A stretch of 64,000 nucleotides of DNA from Mya arenaria (lineage: Eukaryota; Mollusca; Bivalvia; Myida; Myidae): assembly GCF_026914265.1 (NCBI RefSeq), contig NC_069130.1:3928001-3992000 (forward strand), given 5' to 3'. Below are positions 15,001 to 29,100 of this stretch, piece after piece (the stretch's first letter is position 1; every line of letters starts with the position of its first letter). A program made the position numbers and the translations under genes. The notes under the pieces are model-generated. The model was given only the letters and a program-made list of their open reading frames with translations, did no database searches and was not told where the DNA came from.

Positions 15001-17179
15001 GCAGTACCTCACTGGAAAATACACATCAATATAGTACATCAGCAAGGCATACTTATGGGAATAGGATCCATGATATACCATGTGTACATAGCCTTCAGTA
15101 CTTCATTGGAAAATACACAACAACACAGTTCTTCAGCATGGAAACAAGCAAGAAAGGAAATATCTGTAAGCCTTAAAGGTATAGACAGAGATTGATATGT
15201 AGGAAAACTAGCCACTGTATTCCCCTCACACAACCTTCAGACTGGACATGTATCAGTGTGTGTATTGCGTCATAAATGCTACGTCGGAAGGCAATATTTT
15301 GCTTCGTATGAAGACTTAAAACAAAGATAACTTCACTATTTCTTCACCATTTTAGATGAAACATAGCGCAGTCTACGACTCCTACGGAGCCCCACCTCCG
15401 GTCCTTTACCAGAGTTTGATTGAGAGTTTAGTTTCTTCAAACACTTCAAAAACCATTTACCAATACGGCCGTCTGACGGAGCACTTTCAAAACATTATGA
15501 TGAAAACGGGTTTGTTGAAGTGTAAAACTAAACTAAACTAATCACCTAATCAACTTCGGTTATAAAACGGTGGCGGGGCTGTTTAGGTGGCATAGGCTGC
15601 CCTTTGTTTTATTTAAAACGGTGTAGTAAAAGAAAAGTTATCTTTGATTTAAGTCTTCATTTTATGCAAAATGTCGCTTCCGACGTAGCATTTATGACGT
15701 AATTTATCACGTGGTATACACACACTGTGTATTATTCCTCTAGAAAATACACTCACATTTTCCAGTTCAAAAAGGTAATATAGCAAGTGATGTCAATAAA
15801 ATGTTAAGGTGTCAATATATAATGAAAACAAAGGTGTGAGAGCAGGATCCACTTTATTCCTTCTCCGTAAGGTCCTCCTCCATTGCGTATGCCTTTTAAA
15901 CATTAATATCATATGTTACCCAAATCAAGCTTTCTCATCTCCCCTTATACCTACAGCATGACTCTCTCATACCCAAGTTTCATCTAGTAATAGTGGCGTT
16001 TGGGGTGCCGGGATATAAAACCATCTCCCCCCCCAACTCCTTATACTTACGGCGTGACCGTCTCATACTCCAGTTTGGTCATGTAATAGTGGCGTTTGTG
16101 GTGCCGGAACTCATCATCCAAGGTGTCCTCCTCTGAGTAATCTTCAGTGTCTTGGTCTTCTGGAAAACCATGTACATGTACAAGGATTGTTCAGGGACTT
16201 TTTTTTAGGAAGTCTGGATGTATAGTTGCCATGACAACAAAAGTATCATTGACTTTGATCAAATCTGTCGAATTTAGAATTATTTTTTTTATCTTTACCG
16301 CATGACAGCACCATACTTTGACATGCATTTGCAATGCATCTGAACACAAGCAACAAGAACTGATACAATCAAATAGATCAACGGACTTGCTTAGTATTAT
16401 TTATATTTCAAGCTTTAAAAGTATTTTAAAAATAGAAATAACAATAATTTTCTTTCAAAGGCATTTTAAATTGATGGGTATCATCCTAGTGTTTACTGTA
16501 ATAATTTAGTGCAGAAACATGTCTACCAAATAGAATTCAAATACCTTCAATGATGTTTGAGTTTTTGCCAAGATGATATATTTTGCTCAAAGAAGCAAAC
16601 AATAACGCAGTATCATAATTATTTTCTTTTTCAAAAAAGGGCCAAGTTTGGTTCCTAACAAACATACCTGAATAATCATCGAGCCTTGGTATGAGTTCGG
16701 TTCCTAGCTCCTCATCCTCCACTTCCTCCCCATTCAAAGTGTCCAGTAGGGCAAACTGGTTCCCTGCATGAAGACGTTCCACAGACTTTTGCTGCAATAT
16801 GAAAATTTCAATGGAAACCCATTTCAGCTAAATTGTAACAAGAAAAGTTCCTTATACTCACCAATTAAACTGAGGACCTGGCACTCTTTCCCCTCATGCA
16901 CGATTAATTGCAATATTTTCTAATAAATAAAAGTTATTGGCATATCTATTTTCAACCTGAGCTGGAGGTCATCTAACACAACACATCTTAAATTTTATTG
17001 TTACTAAGAAGCTTGAACCCTTTCAAGCCCCTGTTATGTTCATGATTATTGTGTACCTGGTTTTTGCCAAGTTTCCTGGCCGCTGATAAAACCTCAGACT
17101 GCTCGGCACTGGCCCCTGCTTTCTTCCCTTGAAACCACTTCAAATCTCCAGCTTGTTCGGAAAATGTTTCAAAGTCAAA
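3023..17179 (-). CDS. XRN1: XRN1 exons 10-27: CR2, PAZ/Tudor and following domains
   Basis: Exons 10-12 encode a Glu/Asp-rich linker (residues about 395-450, including [10 protein letters not shown]), which is variable in the family. Exons 13-16 give conserved region 2, with [15 protein letters not shown] near residue 494 and the [17 protein letters not shown] block. Exons 17-20 correspond to the PAZ/Tudor-type domain ([25 protein letters not shown]). Exons 21-27 cover the following barrel and winged-helix region ([29 protein letters not shown]). The last exon ends in phase 0 at a GTAGGT donor, so coding continues beyond the window. Several introns here carry minisatellites or decayed exon copies, described separately. 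Confidence 0.92.
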
Positions 17180-20100
17180 CTGAAATATATCAATTTGAAG
17201 GAGAAGTCAAATCTCAAGTATATAAAAAAATTAAGATATAAAGCCCTTGGTCAGTGTATAACCAAAAGTCAATAAATAGAACTGATCTGATGGTCATTCA
17301 TCAGCAGATAGAGCTCTCTCATGTCAAAAAGAACAACTTAATAATCATTATTAATAACAATATTACATGTTATCATTGCATTTTTAGTTTTACTGAAATA
17401 TCCATTTTATATCAATAATTTAAATAGAAGGACTTTGTTTCTTTATTCTGTAATAAAATACCAGTATTGTTTAAACACCAAGGTCAAGTCAAGAAACTTT
17501 TGATTGCCCTGTTACATTATATAACAAGAAACAACAGGTGTTGAAACTTACCTCCCTCAAAGCTATCAGGCACTACAGGGGTATAAAACTCACCTTTGAC
17601 AACTCTTTCAGGTATTTTTCAAACCTCTCAAGGTTCAAGTTGCCTCCGTTGTTTATATAACCTGAAAAAGTTAAATCATGTGCTACCAACATAATGTAAG
17701 TATGTACTAGCCATAGGTATCCTACATGTTATAACACTTACACCATGTCAGAAAGCATTTCATTTGTCTTCCTATACTCATTTATTCCAAGTCATATCAG
17801 AACGTTTGACAGTAGGCAGAGCTCTTACCATGCAATAAGAAGCATGCAAATACATTACAATGTTATTCAATTATATGCATGGTAATTATTGAACACTGTC
17901 CATGAAAATATTGCACAAAAAAAGGTTACTACATCTACTCCGCTCACAAGTTATACCACTTGCGCGTCACACTCATGTACAGAAAGTATCTGCAGTAACT
18001 ACTCATTCAAATGTATGAAAAACAATTGGTTAACATTTCAAAAAGGTTCTAAACATTCTTGAAGTTTATGCATTGCATTTTACTCTTAGACTCAAAAAAG
18101 CTATGAAAACTTATCGTCAATTGTTTCCAGCATTCCTTTACAAAGTCATAGAGGATATACATGCCTAAAAGTACAAAAATAGTTTAAAAGCTTTATTAAT
18201 GTTCTGGGGCCTATTTCTATTAAGATTTTTGTACGTCTAAGTCCAATTTTAAAATCTTATTTCCGTTTATTTGATACAATTTTTGGTGAAAAAACACTAG
18301 CCAGAATAAAAAATAAACACAAAGTTAATGAAATAAACAAAAACTTCTGACCAATTATTGTTCATTGCAGTTACTAAAAGCATCAATGAAACAGACCCCT
18401 GGATGATACTCTGACACCATCTTACCGCCACATTCCGGTAAAACTGCGATGTATGTCCTCCATAGGAGGGGTAGGGCATCGTGGTTAATGTGGAGGTTGG
18501 GAAGATGGGGTATGAAATCGTTCCCGACCAGGAAGCCCATCAGAACCCAATCGTCTATCACATTCTCAAGGTTGTACTCAAAGTCTTTCAACCGGCCTTT
18601 GAGGTCGGAGAATTCAAAGTCGAGATACTCGCGAAACAGGGATAGATGCAGGAGGTGAAAGGTAGTCTCCTCTGGTGTCTGAGGTCTGAAACAGGAAGAA
18701 TAGAAATTGTCAAGATATGATTGAGAAACAAGAGAAAGTTTCAGCCCGGACACGAGTTATTGAAGGAAAGAAGGATGGACGGACGGTGCGGTTTTAATAT
18801 GCCCACCTTCAGAGGCATAAAAAGGTATTAGACGTAAGCTGGTATGAACTGAATCCAGCTCGAGGGGTGAAAGCGAAAAGGTTCTATCTACTTCTTTATT
18901 TAATGTCACTTAGAACCTTTTCGCATTCACCCCTCGAGCTATAAGTCTGTTTAATTGGAGCATAGACATGAGGACATGTGTCCTTTTTGTAAGGCAGAGG
19001 GAATATTTTCTGTGGACCTCTTTAGTGAGATGTAGAACTGGGAAATTGATACTACTAGACAACTTATTCCCTCTATGGCGAAGATTTATGGATGGTTATT
19101 CTACAGACTTCACACTTTACATAAACATGTTTGTTTGATCCAAATGTCAAATATCATCCGGGGTAGAGAAAAAAACTCACTGGCTTAAACTGTATCTGTC
19201 TTTCCATTATTTTTAAGATGCACTATTACTCCCAAATAAGATTTAACACATTCAATACAATTGTTTAAATATACCAAAAAGGATGAGCAAATGTTGAAAA
19301 TAGTGGTGCTTATAAAGGATACCGAGTTTAATTTGAAAGAAATATGCAGGAAACACGGTATTGCTACCTTATGAGACAATAGTAGATCGCAGTAAATCTT
19401 TTAGCATTCACCAATCATTTAATATTTTTGCATTTTCAGCTATTAAATACATGGTTATAATATTGTTATTAGTAATTAATATTTTCCATAAATTCATTAT
19501 TTAGTAAGTTGTTGAAGGTTTATCTCTCAAAGTTTATGTTTTTTTAAACATGTATATGTATTTATTTTTAATGAGTGTCATTTAATAGTACTTTTAGTTG
19601 TATTTGATACCTGTGTGCAGGGTGGGTAAGTAAGCAGTTGTAACACTTTACCTTTTGGAAGATCTTTGCTTGCTCTTGCCTCCAAACCGGACCTCCTCTC
19701 TAAGCAGGGAAAAATGGGGCTCGTGGGTTGCCAGGCCTAACATCATCTGAAACACAATACAGTGTAATATACACCCCGAGTGTGCGACTGGTTCATTGCC
19801 AGGCCTGACATCATCTAATAAACAATACAGTGTAATATTCACTAGATAAAGGAACTATTGTGTTGCCAGGCCTATTGTCATCTGAAAAAAAATAGTGTGT
19901 GGGCTCGTGTGGCGCCAAAGTTAACAAAGACTATGGTACTCACGAGATCAGCATCAAGCCCGTACAGGCAGTGTCGGGTGTTGGGGTCGTAGTTGGGATC
20001 AGCTCTCTCCGCCCGGATAAAGTCCATGATCTTGTGTTCACCCTCACCAGGCGTCTGAAAGTGAATTCCATTATAACTATATGACTGATTTATATGTTAA

Positions 20101-23100
20101 CTCTAATCTAAGGTGGTAAAAGATTAAGTATCTAACTGTGAACGAGGTATTATTTCATCAAGGGTCACACAATATTACCCATATACATCATTTTAACATA
20201 ATTTGGCAATTCAACGCTCTGCCTTCTCAAGTATTTACTTATAATATACAATTCTTGCCTGAAATAAACTACCAGAAAGCTCCAGCCTACCTCATGCCCA
20301 GACAGATAGACCCGCACACCCTTCCACAGCGGATCTTGGCTCACTTTCTTCACAACAAAGTATTTCAGCTGCTCCTGAAGTCGAACCATGAACGGTGTAC
20401 CTGCAGATAAGAGGGAAATTATTAGTTCCATCATCATAACAAGGAAAGAAACATCGTTATACATGTCTTTTATGACAAAAGCACCAAATAGGTAAACAAA
20501 GAATTGTCTGCCTGTAGTCTCAATTTTTAATTTCCAAATTACATGATACATACTTCAAAACATAATACAACAGGATTGAACTATGATTATTGAGCTATAC
20601 ATGTATATGTTTGAAATGAAAATATCACTATGCTTCTGAAAGAAGGACACAGTAGCCGGTGTCCCTATTCACTAATGTCTTGGGTCAGAGTTTGTGACTC
20701 TGACTCAGAAAAACAAGTTCTTAAATGTAATAAATCATCTTGTAGTTACTGTTCAAATAAAATGAAGATTTGATGTTTTGAGTCTTAAATCTCAAACTCA
20801 GCCTCAAGATGTTAGTGCATATGGAACACGGTCAGTCCTCGCAGAATGGCTTAAATTTTATTATATCTATTATTGTGTTAAATAGCATTGAAGTTGGAAA
20901 CATGCCTGACTAATGTGTCTAAAATTTAAATTCATGGACAAGCTCAGAAAACATATTAGTATTCATGTTTATGGGCCCCATACATTTACACAAGATGTGA
21001 TACAGTTTGAGTCGATGCTTGAAAGTACCTAACACCACAATGGACAATGTTATGTTTGTTTTCATGCAATAAGTATCATGAGGAAAATTTCAATAATATT
21101 TCAAAATTATCATACACACACTTTGAATTGCTTGATAAGATGGACAATATGGTACAAAACAGTGTCTCACATTTGTGCTCATGGTAAATAATTAGAACAC
21201 CTTGGGTAGTTGGTCCAGTATCTATTACATAACCGTCTATATTGTACTTGGTTCGTTATGGGATTGACTCCACAAACTATCATGGCCTACCTGGGGTGAT
21301 GCAGTTAGAATCAAAGCGTTTCTCTGTTGGCAAGACCTCTCCCTTTTCCCGTGCACGTCTCTCAAGTTCCTCAGCTTCCCGCGCAGACCTGATATAATAC
21401 ATGGACAGCTTGGGGTTATTTCAACATTAAACATGTAGCTTATATTAGCATGACCTTGAAATCATCTATGAGCTGTTGTAATACGCTTTATTAAAATTTC
21501 AGTTTTAAACATTGATACTTCATATATGCTTAATTATTAATATGCATGATTATGGATATATCCCGTCTTACCTAAATCTGCGTCCCCGTTGCTGGTTCAT
21601 CTTGGCCCTCGGAGCAACACCGTCCACCGCCATGAAAAACACCTTCTGTGGCTTAATCATCCGGAACAGGAACTAGAAGACACCAGTATAAGTGTGAACC
21701 AGTCAAATTTAAAAGAAATGGACACTTAGTCAAAAATAAAAATGCTGTCAGTACAATTGCCCACATTGCTGTAATGTTTGACAATGTAGATAGATACTAG
21801 TGGCTAAAAACTCCAAACAATCACATACAGATAACGTCCCTGCTCTAAATGCAATGACTTAAATACCTCTTTTCTTCTTTTTTTTGTTCTTAAAAGGGGC
21901 AATACCAAACGGAGTTATGGGTCTTGCTCTATATGTGCATTTTGTCTTGGCACCATGTACACATGTACAATAGGTTAAATCTGAATATTTTTAATGTTTT
22001 TTTTAGTAATATTGATGGTAAAAACTTGCTCGCCCATGACCCTGACAACTAAACCAACAGCAAAGTTATCAAAACAATTCAACCTTTATCCTTTGAAAAA
22101 CACTAGTTAGCTAATAAAAATCAAACACTTACCTCAAGGTAGTACATGATGTCAGAGAAGATTTTCTCCTCAGTGATGCGGAAGTGAGGGTTGTCATCCT
22201 CGGGGTGGGAGCAAACGTGAACGATGCCATTCATATCCAGATACAGATTGTCAAACTCAGGAATCTGAAGTGAAGTTCATAGACATTTTTGTACAAAACA
22301 TGTATGAAAGGCATAACATGGCAACACCATGAGTTGGGATAAGGTCACACTTTAGTTAAATTTTCATTTTTAAATGACTGCACACATTGTTCAGAAATGC
22401 ATAATTAATGGCAATTAAACGATGATTCCTTTTTTTCACTCCAGAAACTCCCAAAAAAGGTACTGCTTTCTTGTAGAGTCATGTTGCATTCAAAGCAAAA
22501 CAAAAGCCTGTTATCTCGTATTTGAAAGTTTTTCACTCAAATATATTGAAGTTAAAGTTATTTGAAAAAAGCATTCTCCCTTCAACAGAATACTTATGGA
22601 GTATGGACTGGGTACCAACATGTTGTGTAATTTACTTAAAAGTGGAATATTCCAATAATTGGTACCTGGCTAATTTGCCAAACAAAATAGGAAATACATG
22701 GGTCCATCATTCTGGTGACGCAATTTTATGTTGCGCAAAAATGAGCTGTAGAAGTCATTTCTGAGCTATTTTTTTTAAAAAACATTTATTAACATATTGA
22801 TGGACTTGACGAATAAAAGTTAATAATTGTTGTGTTGTCGTGAAGATGAATAAATTCTGGATTAGTAGATAACTGTTTTTATTTGTCAATATTCAGTGTT
22901 CCTTTTTTTAACATTTGGACATTCATTATGATCCCCTTTACGCTACAGGAACACTGATTCATACCAATGTAAAATATGCTCTTTGACTGTAACTCCAAAA
23001 TAACACTTAATTGTTTAATAAGCGAACAAAAGTTACACATATATAAGTAACCAATACCTTTTACTTAAATTACATTAGTTTTCCAGCGTTTTTTGCTGCA

Positions 23101-26100
23101 CTGATACCGAATTTTGTTTGAATTTCGCATACAATGTATATAACATTCCAGTATTGATGACCTGGCATCAGATTCAAGGTTTATTGGCAAATCAGCAAAT
23201 GCATTTGATCTGTACAAAGACAAAGGTTGTGAGTGGCCTAAATTTCAGTACAGGCAATATTCTATACTCCTTAATTAACAAAATGTTACTTTTTCAAGCA
23301 ATTTTTATATTAAATCTAAATACACATTTTAATAATAAAACTTATCAGAATAGAAATTTTAGAGTCTAATATAAAAATATTTAGATGTTGTTATACAAAT
23401 TTGGTGTATGGTTTAAAAATAAAATCATTCCTATAACTACAGACATACAGATATGTGTGTATGATGTATAAACCACTCCATTGTATTAAGAATGGAATAA
23501 ACAGGATCTCAAACTGTTTGATACTGTTGTTATTACAACTCTTGTGTGCATGTCACATCATTAATGAACATTTATTCAGAGTGTATTTATTATTTTGTGA
23601 TTTTCTTAGATATTTCCGATATAGCTTAGCATTGGTATTAGGTCATAGTCAAGTGAAATATTCCAATTAGTATGTTATTAGTGACAGAATAAGTACCATA
23701 TCATTTCCTGCATATAAAGTACGAGCTTTCATGTTTCATAATACAACTTCAAGGGGCCGATGGCATTCAATATCCAAAACTCTACATCTAACAGTACACT
23801 TCAGTTTATACATGTATTAAAGCAAAACATTGGAGATAATCATATATTGTTGAACATGTTTTGAATAATTAATTCATTACTTCCATTTGCTTTTTGTATC
23901 AAATTTTGCTCTTCAGAGATAAAAACGGGGGAAAAGAAATTAATTTTAGTTTTCTCAAAATAGTGTAAGATTCATATTAAGCATAGCCTGTCTAAAGAAC
24001 AAACTGATACAGAATTAAAGGTATCTAAACCTAAGACAGAAGAGTCTGCTTGCCCTAATTATCGGATTAATTTTTGTTGTCGCACCAGCAGATGCACTTG
24101 ATTTATAACATTGAAAAAATTGATTATCATGCAGGCCGCATGGGCACTGCTTACATCATTTTAAGAAAATATTTTAGAAAAAAAATCGTTGTCGCCATAA
24201 ATTCGCCAAATTTGAAAAGTTGTTGCCACATTTGCAATTTTATCGTAAATGGCGACAATGGTGATTGCCAGCGGGAACCCTGAAAGATGTTTAAAGCAAT
24301 CAGGACTTGTAATTTGCTGAGTAACATTTAAATTTTATGTAAGTTCTTATATATGTGCTATAAAAGTTCATTAAATAAAATAAGTCATTCATATTTGTAA
24401 TTTATGTAGCAGTACACTTTAGAAATTGTCATTTCATTTTAATGAATGACCCAAGGGTGTGCCATACACTTTAATAGATTGCATAAGGGTGTAAAATACA
24501 CTTTAAATAAAAAAGTTATCTGTAGCTCTGTAATTAGCTACAATATTGAAAATGCATTGTGTGGTTTATGCAATTTCATACATGTAATCATTGCATTAGT
24601 TGTTTAGTTTGAAGGTTTTTATACAACAATTATTGATTACTATTTCTCTGATCCAATGTTATTTTCTAACCAGCCGAGACACATGGTAACACGGTAGTTG
24701 GTTAACCAGCCTAAAGTAAAATGGGATCATATGGTATTTGACTGAACGTTTACATGCAATACAGTCTGCAGTCTGCAGCCGACATATATGATACATTTCA
24801 ATACATGTGTTAATAAGATAAACTTATGTTTGTGTTTGTTTGGATTGCAGTTGATGGGACTAACATTAGACGAAATAAATAACCATTTATAATTGCGGAT
24901 AAATTAATGTAACGGTTAATGAAATGTGTATTGAAACCTGCCATATATATATATTTAGCCTGTTTATATGCAAAGCCTATTCATAAAAAGAGCTGTCACA
25001 GTATGTGACGAATGCCCCCGAATGTGACATTGACCTACGAACAAGGTCAGTACATGAAAAGTGAATCTTGCCTTAACGTGTCAAATACATATGGCAAGTT
25101 ATTTTAAATTGCCTCTGAACATAAAAAAATACCACCCATACTTGACAACCTACACTGTTATGTCCTTATATTCAGAATTCCCTTGTCAATAAACACTTAG
25201 TGTATCTTTTACCTTAGAGGTAGGGACATGGGTCTTGCACACAACACGTCGTCTTCGTATACATGTAGCAAGTGATTTAAAAATCAGTCCATACAAGGGA
25301 AAGTTACAGCCCTGACACGACAACCTATACTCTATGTCCTTATATGCAGCACACCATTGTGAATAAACACTAAGTGTGACCTTGACCTTTGAGGTAGGGA
25401 CACGGGTCTTGCACGAAACACGTCGTCTTGGTATGTGGAACACATGTGGCAAGTTATTTTAAAATCTGTCCATACAAGGGAAAGTTACAGCCCGGACACG
25501 ACAACCTATACTCTACGTCCTTATATGCAGCACTCCATTGTGAATAAACACTATATGTGACCTTGATCTTTGAGGAAGGGACACGAATCTTGCACGCGAC
25601 ACGTCGTCTTGGTATGTGGAACACATGTGGCAAGTTATTTTAAAATCTGTCCATACAAGAGAAAATTACAGCCCGGACACGACTCCATGGTGAATAAACA
25701 GTAAGTGTGGCCTTGACCTTTGAGGTAGGGACACAGGTTTTGCACGCGACACGTCGTCTTGGTATGTGGAACACATTTGGCAAGTTATTTTAAAATATGT
25801 CCGTACAAGGGAAAGTTACAGCCCTGACACGACAACCTATACTCTATGTCCTTATATGCAGCACACCATTGTGAATAAACACTAAGTGTGACCTTGACCT
25901 TTGAGGCAGGGACACGGGTCTTGCACGAAACACGTCGTCTTGGTATGTGGAACACATGTGGCAAGTTATTGTAAAATCTGTCCATACAAGGGAAAGTTAC
26001 AGCCCGGACACGACAACCTATACTCTACGTCCTTATATGCAGCACTCCATTGTGAATAAACACTAAGTGTGACCTTGACCTTTGAGGTAGGGACACAGGT

Positions 26101-29100
26101 CTTGCATGTGACACGTCGTCTTGGTATGTGGAACACATGTGCCAAGTTATTTTAAAATCTGTCCATACAAGAGAAAGTTACAGCCCGGACACCACAACCT
26201 ATACTCTATGTCCTTATATGCAGCAATAAACATTAAGTGTGACCTTGACTTTGAGGTAGGGACACAGGTTTTGCACGCAACACGTCGTCTTGGTATGTGG
26301 AGCACATTTGGTAAGTTATTTTAAAATATGTGCATACAAGGGAAAGTTACAGCCCGGACACGACAACCTATACTCTATGTCCTTATATGCAGCACTCCAT
26401 TGTGAATAAACACTATCTGTCCATACAAGGGAAAGTTACAGCCCGGACACGACAACCTATACTCTATGTCCTTATATGCAGCACTCCATTGTGAATAACC
26501 ACTAAGTGTCACCTTGACCTTTGAGGTAGGGACACGAGTCTTGCACGCCACACGTCGTCTTGGTATGTGGAAAACATGTGGCAAGTTATTTTAAAATATG
26601 TCCATACAAGGGAAAGTTACAGAGCCGGACGGACGGTGCGATTTTAATATGCCCACCTTCGGGGGCATAATAAAAAAGTGTAATATGCGATGCTAAACAA
26701 GGCCAACAGATCCCTTTAGAGAAAAGCATGCTCAACCCTGAAGGGGTTGACAACTAGTCTTTATATATACATATTCTCCATCCACACGGAAATCAGGTTA
26801 TTTATTTATTTATTATGCCAATTTGCATATAACCAAGTACACCAACATACTACAAACACACTTCAGCCTACAGCGAAACGTTACACTACTTTCCCTTCCG
26901 AGAACACTTGTCCTGAGTCTTGGCCTGGGAAACTCGTGGGTAAGGCAACTCCGGTCTGGCAGTTGTCTTCATCCCATCACTGCCACCATTTGTAACGTGC
27001 GATGCCGAACAAGGCCAACAGGTCCCTTCAGAGAAATGCATGCTCAACCCTGAAGGGGTCGACTGGTCTTTATATACACATATTCTCTATCCACATGGAG
27101 ATCTGGTTATGCCAATTTGCATATAACCAAGTACACCAACATACTACGAACGCACTTCCGCTGTAGTCCGCCTACGGCGGAATGTTATCACAGTAAGATT
27201 CATTTAGGAAATGGAAAAAATAACACAGCAAACAATATCCAAAATATTTGTAATTGTATAACCGGTACATAGAAGTTTTCGTCATAACTGGGTTGCCCGA
27301 AGCCCGGTACAAGTAAATACTGTTTTGGGCAAGTCAAAATTGCTGGAGATGGTTGCCCGAACGGGCAAGTGCATTTTTACGAAATGTAGATCCCTCTGTT
27401 TCCATAATTTCTTCAGCAACAATTCACAAATCCTGATTGAAAGTTATTATTATATTAAAATATTGGCTTTCCTATATTTACGCATGAATTGGTTATTTGG
27501 GGCAAGTAAAACTATTTTTGGGGCAAGTGGTTTTCTTATATTACTTGCCCGAAAGGACAAGTGCTGAAAAAAAATTAAGGCAAAGACTGCATAGTCAGCA
27601 AAATGTGTCTCCCATGGTCTATTACATGTTTGGACCGATTACAAGCATCTGCCATTAGAACATTTCTGCCAATCAGAAGATATTGATTGTTGGGAGCAGG
27701 ACTAAGTGAACCGCTTCCCAAGTGTACCATTTCAGGACTAAGTGAACCACTTCCAGGGTTTTTTCTGCCCATTTTTGGAAAAAGACTCTAGACATTTTGG
27801 GAAATTTTGCGTCATGAAAATGCTCAAATTGGGAATTTTACAGTTAAAGAAAAAGCTGCCTAGTCTCCTGCGAATTCGGAAATGATTTAATATTTAGTTT
27901 ATTTTCCCTTTAAAAGACCCAAAAAATATCAATCCTTGGGGTGAAAATATCTATTGCAATAAATCATGACAGATAATATTTCATACTGATCTCTGAATGT
28001 AATGAAAATCAATGATTTCCGAGTTCAATTATCAAAAAAACTTTACATCACAGGAGGATGTTGAAAATGATTTTTTTTTTATTGGGATTTTTTTTCTGAA
28101 AATTGGGGAAAATATCTTATATTTTGCTTTGGGAATGGGTCCGATAGTCGGACCTGTGGGTACTATAGAAAAAACCCTGACTTCCCAAGTGTACCATTTC
28201 AGGACCAAGTGAACCACATAATGTTCATCGTAGCAAAACAAAGCAGATGGTCGCTTTAATATGATGGTTGAGATCCTGTCTCTTTTATTGGGAGTGTCTG
28301 CTTGATGTTTGAATGACAAACCAGGTTCGTGTATTACAATTTACTGACTTAGCTGTTTAGGATCGAAAACAGTAAAAAAAATGGGTTGAGTATAAAAGAC
28401 TGGACCAACCGAACCAATTCCGGACCAACAGCAATTTCCGGACCGGTCTGGAAATCATTTGGAAGTCTTCAGAATTTCGACTGGGTATAAAAGACTGGCC
28501 GGACCGCACCGTTTCCGTACCAAATCATAATATTAACAACAAAAAGCAATTAACAAATATAACAGCTTATAACATATTAGTATTAAATATATAATGCACA
28601 AGTTAAAAATAATACTTGATAATGTTCGGATAGACACCGTGTGAATAATATACTCATTAAAAAAACATAAAACAGAGAAAAGTTCATCAAACATACCTCA
28701 AATTAATCGGGAACCAATAAAAACAAACCTTCTGCTAGAATAAATGTACAAGTCAAACAATAAGCAATAACACTTTTGATGCAAATTACTTTGCCATAAT
28801 TCGCTGGAACCACTCAGTTAAAATTGGTTATTCTCGTTTGAATTTGTGTCTTTTATACATCATCAAATGTTTATCTGAAACCCATTTTTGATCATTTGTA
28901 AATAGTTAACATTAAATGGACAGCAAAACGTTAAAACATTTCGTTTACAAATTGTATTGAAATTATAAATGCATTTCACAATATATTTTCATATTTTAAT
29001 TTACCTTCCATATCAGACAGTCTTTTATACCCAACTTCTTTTCCGATTCTATACAGACATTTCTATTGATTTCCGTTGGTCAGGCATTGGTCTGGTCCGG

